Assembly: GCF_008831285.2 (NCBI RefSeq)
Contig: NC_045140.1
Coordinates: 28,631,200 to 28,641,199 of the forward strand
Length of the DNA: 10,000 nt
Direction: 5' to 3'
From: Nymphaea colorata
Taxonomy: Eukaryota; Streptophyta; Magnoliopsida; Nymphaeales; Nymphaeaceae
The notes under the pieces are model-generated. The model did not search any database. It had not been told where the DNA came from and was given only the letters and a program-made list of their open reading frames with translations. This document shows, piece by piece, positions 8,041 through 10,000 of the stretch (position 1 is its first letter; each line of letters begins with the position of its first letter). The position numbers and the translations under genes were made by a program.

Positions 8041-8447
8041 GAACAACAGAGCCAAAGTATGAAATGCCTCACAAGATGCGATCTAAACCCCTCTTTGTAT
8101 TCTGTTAAGGGGGAAGCAGGCGTCGAACTGGTGTCGACGAGCACCCTTCAACTCCAAGGTTGCGGCTCACGGACTGTTGCAGTCTATGCTAACAGGTTGC
8201 AGCCCATCCTCGTTGCAGCAGGGGTATGCTCCGCCAAAACAAGTGCAAGCACGATCAAATCCAGGATATAATCAAAGGAAAACAAGGGATTCAAGGAGCT
8301 GAAATCACCAGAGATACTCGTTTCCCCAATATCGAAGAAAACGAGATCGGGGTAGCGTCGAGGCTTGGCCTCTGTTCTGGAAAACGAAGAAGACAGGTTC
8401 AGGCGCTGGCAGAGAGTGGCCTCCAGTCTAAAATTCGTATAAAATCA

Positions 8448-8853
8448 CAGGAGTCTCCAAAAATCCCCAAACTTGGTCAGCAACAAGTAGACATCCTCAG
8501 GAGTGGACGCTCCAAGTTTGAGCCAAATCCGACGAGTTTAAGGCCAGGTCGTTGAGCTCTGAAAATCGCGCACGTTCTGTCCTTCGTTCAGAAATGTATC
8601 AGGCGCAGAACAGCTTCAGGACTGCTGGAGAGGTCTTCGATGGAAAAATCATAACAATTCATAGACACCTCCAAAAATCCTGAAATTTGGACTGTAGCAA
8701 GACCACTAGCCAAGGAGTAGACGCTCCAAATTTGAGCTGAATCTGAGCTGTCTAGACCCCAGTCGTTGATCCCTCAAAGTCGCTGTAGTTCTGTCGCCTG
8801 TTTCAGGAAGAGCCGTCGTGCAGAAGAACAGCCACAGGTCTTCAAATCGCCAC
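8448..8853. repeat. Same degenerate tandem duplication in the 5' LTR
   Basis: This is the counterpart of the 80-485 repeat in the other LTR, shifted by 8368 bases and identical to it. The units are about 8448-8643 and 8662-8853. In this LTR the repeat would be transcribed as part of the leader RNA ahead of gag. Confidence 0.8.
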
Positions 8854-9980
8854 TCCGCCTCAATGCGATCAAATCAAGAGATGAAACCACTTGCAATCGA
8901 CAGATAATTAAATTTGGAACAAGCTAAAGTCAATAGATCACCCGGTGATGCTGCATTCCCAATGTTCTAAGCGAATATTGGGTTACAGCCGCCTGTGGCG
9001 GAGAAACAGGGATGCTCGCCGCCGATTCCCGCCAGATTCAGACCGTCGCCTCCAGAAACGCCATCTACAGTCCGATCGACGTCAAAGTTGGTGGAGATGA
9101 TCTCAGGGATGTTGGGAATCTAATGGCACCGGAATCGTGAAGATCCAACGGTTGGATCGCCGGAAATGTCGCCGGAAACAGGAACTGGTCGGCGGAACTG
9201 CGTGACAGAACCTACTCCGACTTCTCAAGCTCGTAACTCACTCAATACTGAACGGATTGACGCGATTCCACTTCCTATAGAAAGCTTGGTTCGGTGGGAA
9301 GCGAACAGTATCAAAACCCCCAAAAGTTATGGCCGATTGACCCTTCGATTTAAGCTCGGATTGAGACTGGCTGTGGTAGGCCTGTTTCAACCGAATGCTC
9401 AAAAAGAGGCTCGATCATCCTCCAAACGACCCCCAAACCCATCCTCCTTCGCTTCGATCCTTCTTCAGATCATCCTCACGGATTCCAGAAGGATCCCACG
9501 GCATACAAACGAATTGGGGAGGCGATTTACAGTCACTACAAGAGGAAATGACGCTGGAAAAACACACTTAGCTGTATTTCTGCTGAACGGACGATCAAAT
9601 GCATCTCAGATCTTCACACCGCCGTGTAGGCATTGCGCGAAGGCTGGAGAATGCCTTCCGGATGGTGGATGACGCCTCTCGACACCCCTGTGGCTGAGGA
9701 GTCCGCACGGCATTCACCTTTGCTTCTGCTCGGGTAGACGATGAAGAAGACAACCCGCCGGCTGCTTGCTTCGTTTCACCTCCTAGTAGAGAAAACCAGC
9801 GGAGGGTGTGGGATAATGTCGGGTTGCCAATCCGCCATTGATGAATCTGAGGAGGCTGGAGAAGAACCTCAGATGCTTCACACAGAAATGAGGAGGAAGA
9901 AGAAGATGGAGGCGCAAGAAACGCGCGGGTGAAGAGAAACCTGTTTCTATTAGAAACTTTGTCCAAAAATCATTAACAAC

Positions 9981-9988
9981 TTAGGGTT
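9981..9988 (-). promoter_or_regulatory. Telo-box-like motif in the 5' LTR
   Basis: This is the copy of the 1610-1617 motif (minus strand AACCCTAA) in the LTR that would drive genomic RNA synthesis. Its associated TATA-like box would fall at about 10003-10012, just outside the window. Confidence 0.45.
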
Positions 9989-10000
9989 AACTTCACAAAG

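Larger units (their letters stand above)
1..10000 (-). mobile_element. Ty3/gypsy chromovirus LTR retrotransposon (internal part complete, outer LTR ends cut off)
   Basis: Two direct repeats (1-1804 and 7376-10000) flank a gag-pol reading frame, a tRNA-Met primer-binding site and a candidate polypurine tract, all in the order expected for an LTR retrotransposon on the minus strand. The domain order protease, RT, RNase H, integrase places it in Ty3/gypsy, and the C-terminal chromodomain places it among the chromoviruses. The repeat offset of 8368 bases plus an inferred LTR of about 2.8 kb gives a full length near 11.2 kb. That would put the element from about 990 bases left of the window to about 175 bases right of it. 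Target-site duplications cannot be seen. The clade within plant chromoviruses is not settled from sequence reading alone. Confidence 0.97.
7376..10000 (-). repeat. 5' LTR, partial (U3 end missing)
   Basis: This is the second copy of the direct repeat. The inner boundary is at 7376, where the plus strand reads TGGTGGG (minus-strand end CCCACCA), three bases from the primer-binding site. A TG at 7379 is an alternative boundary. Positions 8369-10000 match 1-1629, while 7376-8368 has no partner in the window because the left copy is cut off. The window ends a few bases before the TATA-like box seen in the other LTR, so almost everything here is transcribed R/U5 leader. Many short plus-strand and minus-strand open frames occur here, but none looks like a conserved protein. 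Confidence 0.93.

Noticed and set aside
8160-8216. Four GTTGC motifs at 16-20-16 base spacing
   Set aside because: A five-base motif repeated four times in GC-rich sequence is too weak to call a repeat array.
9595-9966. Minus-strand open frame of 123 codons in the 5' LTR
   Set aside because: It opens with TTG, is disrupted in the other LTR by two 1-base indels, and its serine runs come from a CTT-rich leader-like sequence. No support as a gene.
1-10000. A novel defence-type or CRISPR-like system, or host genes
   Set aside because: The only long repeats are the LTR pair and one degenerate tandem duplication, with no spacer array. Every recognisable domain belongs to a chromovirus retrotransposon.

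Overview
The whole window lies inside one long-terminal-repeat (LTR) retrotransposon of the Ty3/gypsy superfamily, in minus orientation. It is a chromovirus: the polyprotein order is Gag, protease, reverse transcriptase, RNase H, integrase, then a C-terminal chromodomain. The host is most likely a flowering plant. The primer-binding site matches the 3' end of plant initiator tRNA-Met, the chromodomain and the Gag finger are of plant chromovirus type, and the LTR promoter region carries a telo-box-like motif typical of plant genes. I cannot name the species or the exact clade; Reina-like is only a guess.

Layout from left to right, with the element reading right to left. Positions 1-1804 are most of the 3' LTR. 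Positions 1805-1890 are the polypurine tract and a short 3' untranslated stretch. Positions 1891-7347 are a single uninterrupted gag-pol reading frame whose first in-frame ATG is at 7299. Positions 7361-7372 are the primer-binding site. Positions 7376-10000 are most of the 5' LTR. Both outer ends, and so the target-site duplication, lie outside the window. The inferred LTR length is about 2.8 kb and the whole element about 11.2 kb.

The two LTR copies can be compared directly over 1-1629 against 8369-10000. They differ by only two substitutions and three 1-base indels. With the intact polyprotein and complete catalytic residues, this points to a very recent insertion that may be autonomous.

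No host gene, non-coding RNA gene, CRISPR array or bacterial-type system is present. The unusual points are an in-frame extension of about 218 residues after the chromodomain, a reading frame that begins without an ATG and is overlapped by an out-of-frame upstream ORF, a predicted RNA leader of about 2.6 kb with a degenerate tandem repeat and a perfect hairpin, and a cluster of palindromes next to the predicted promoter.
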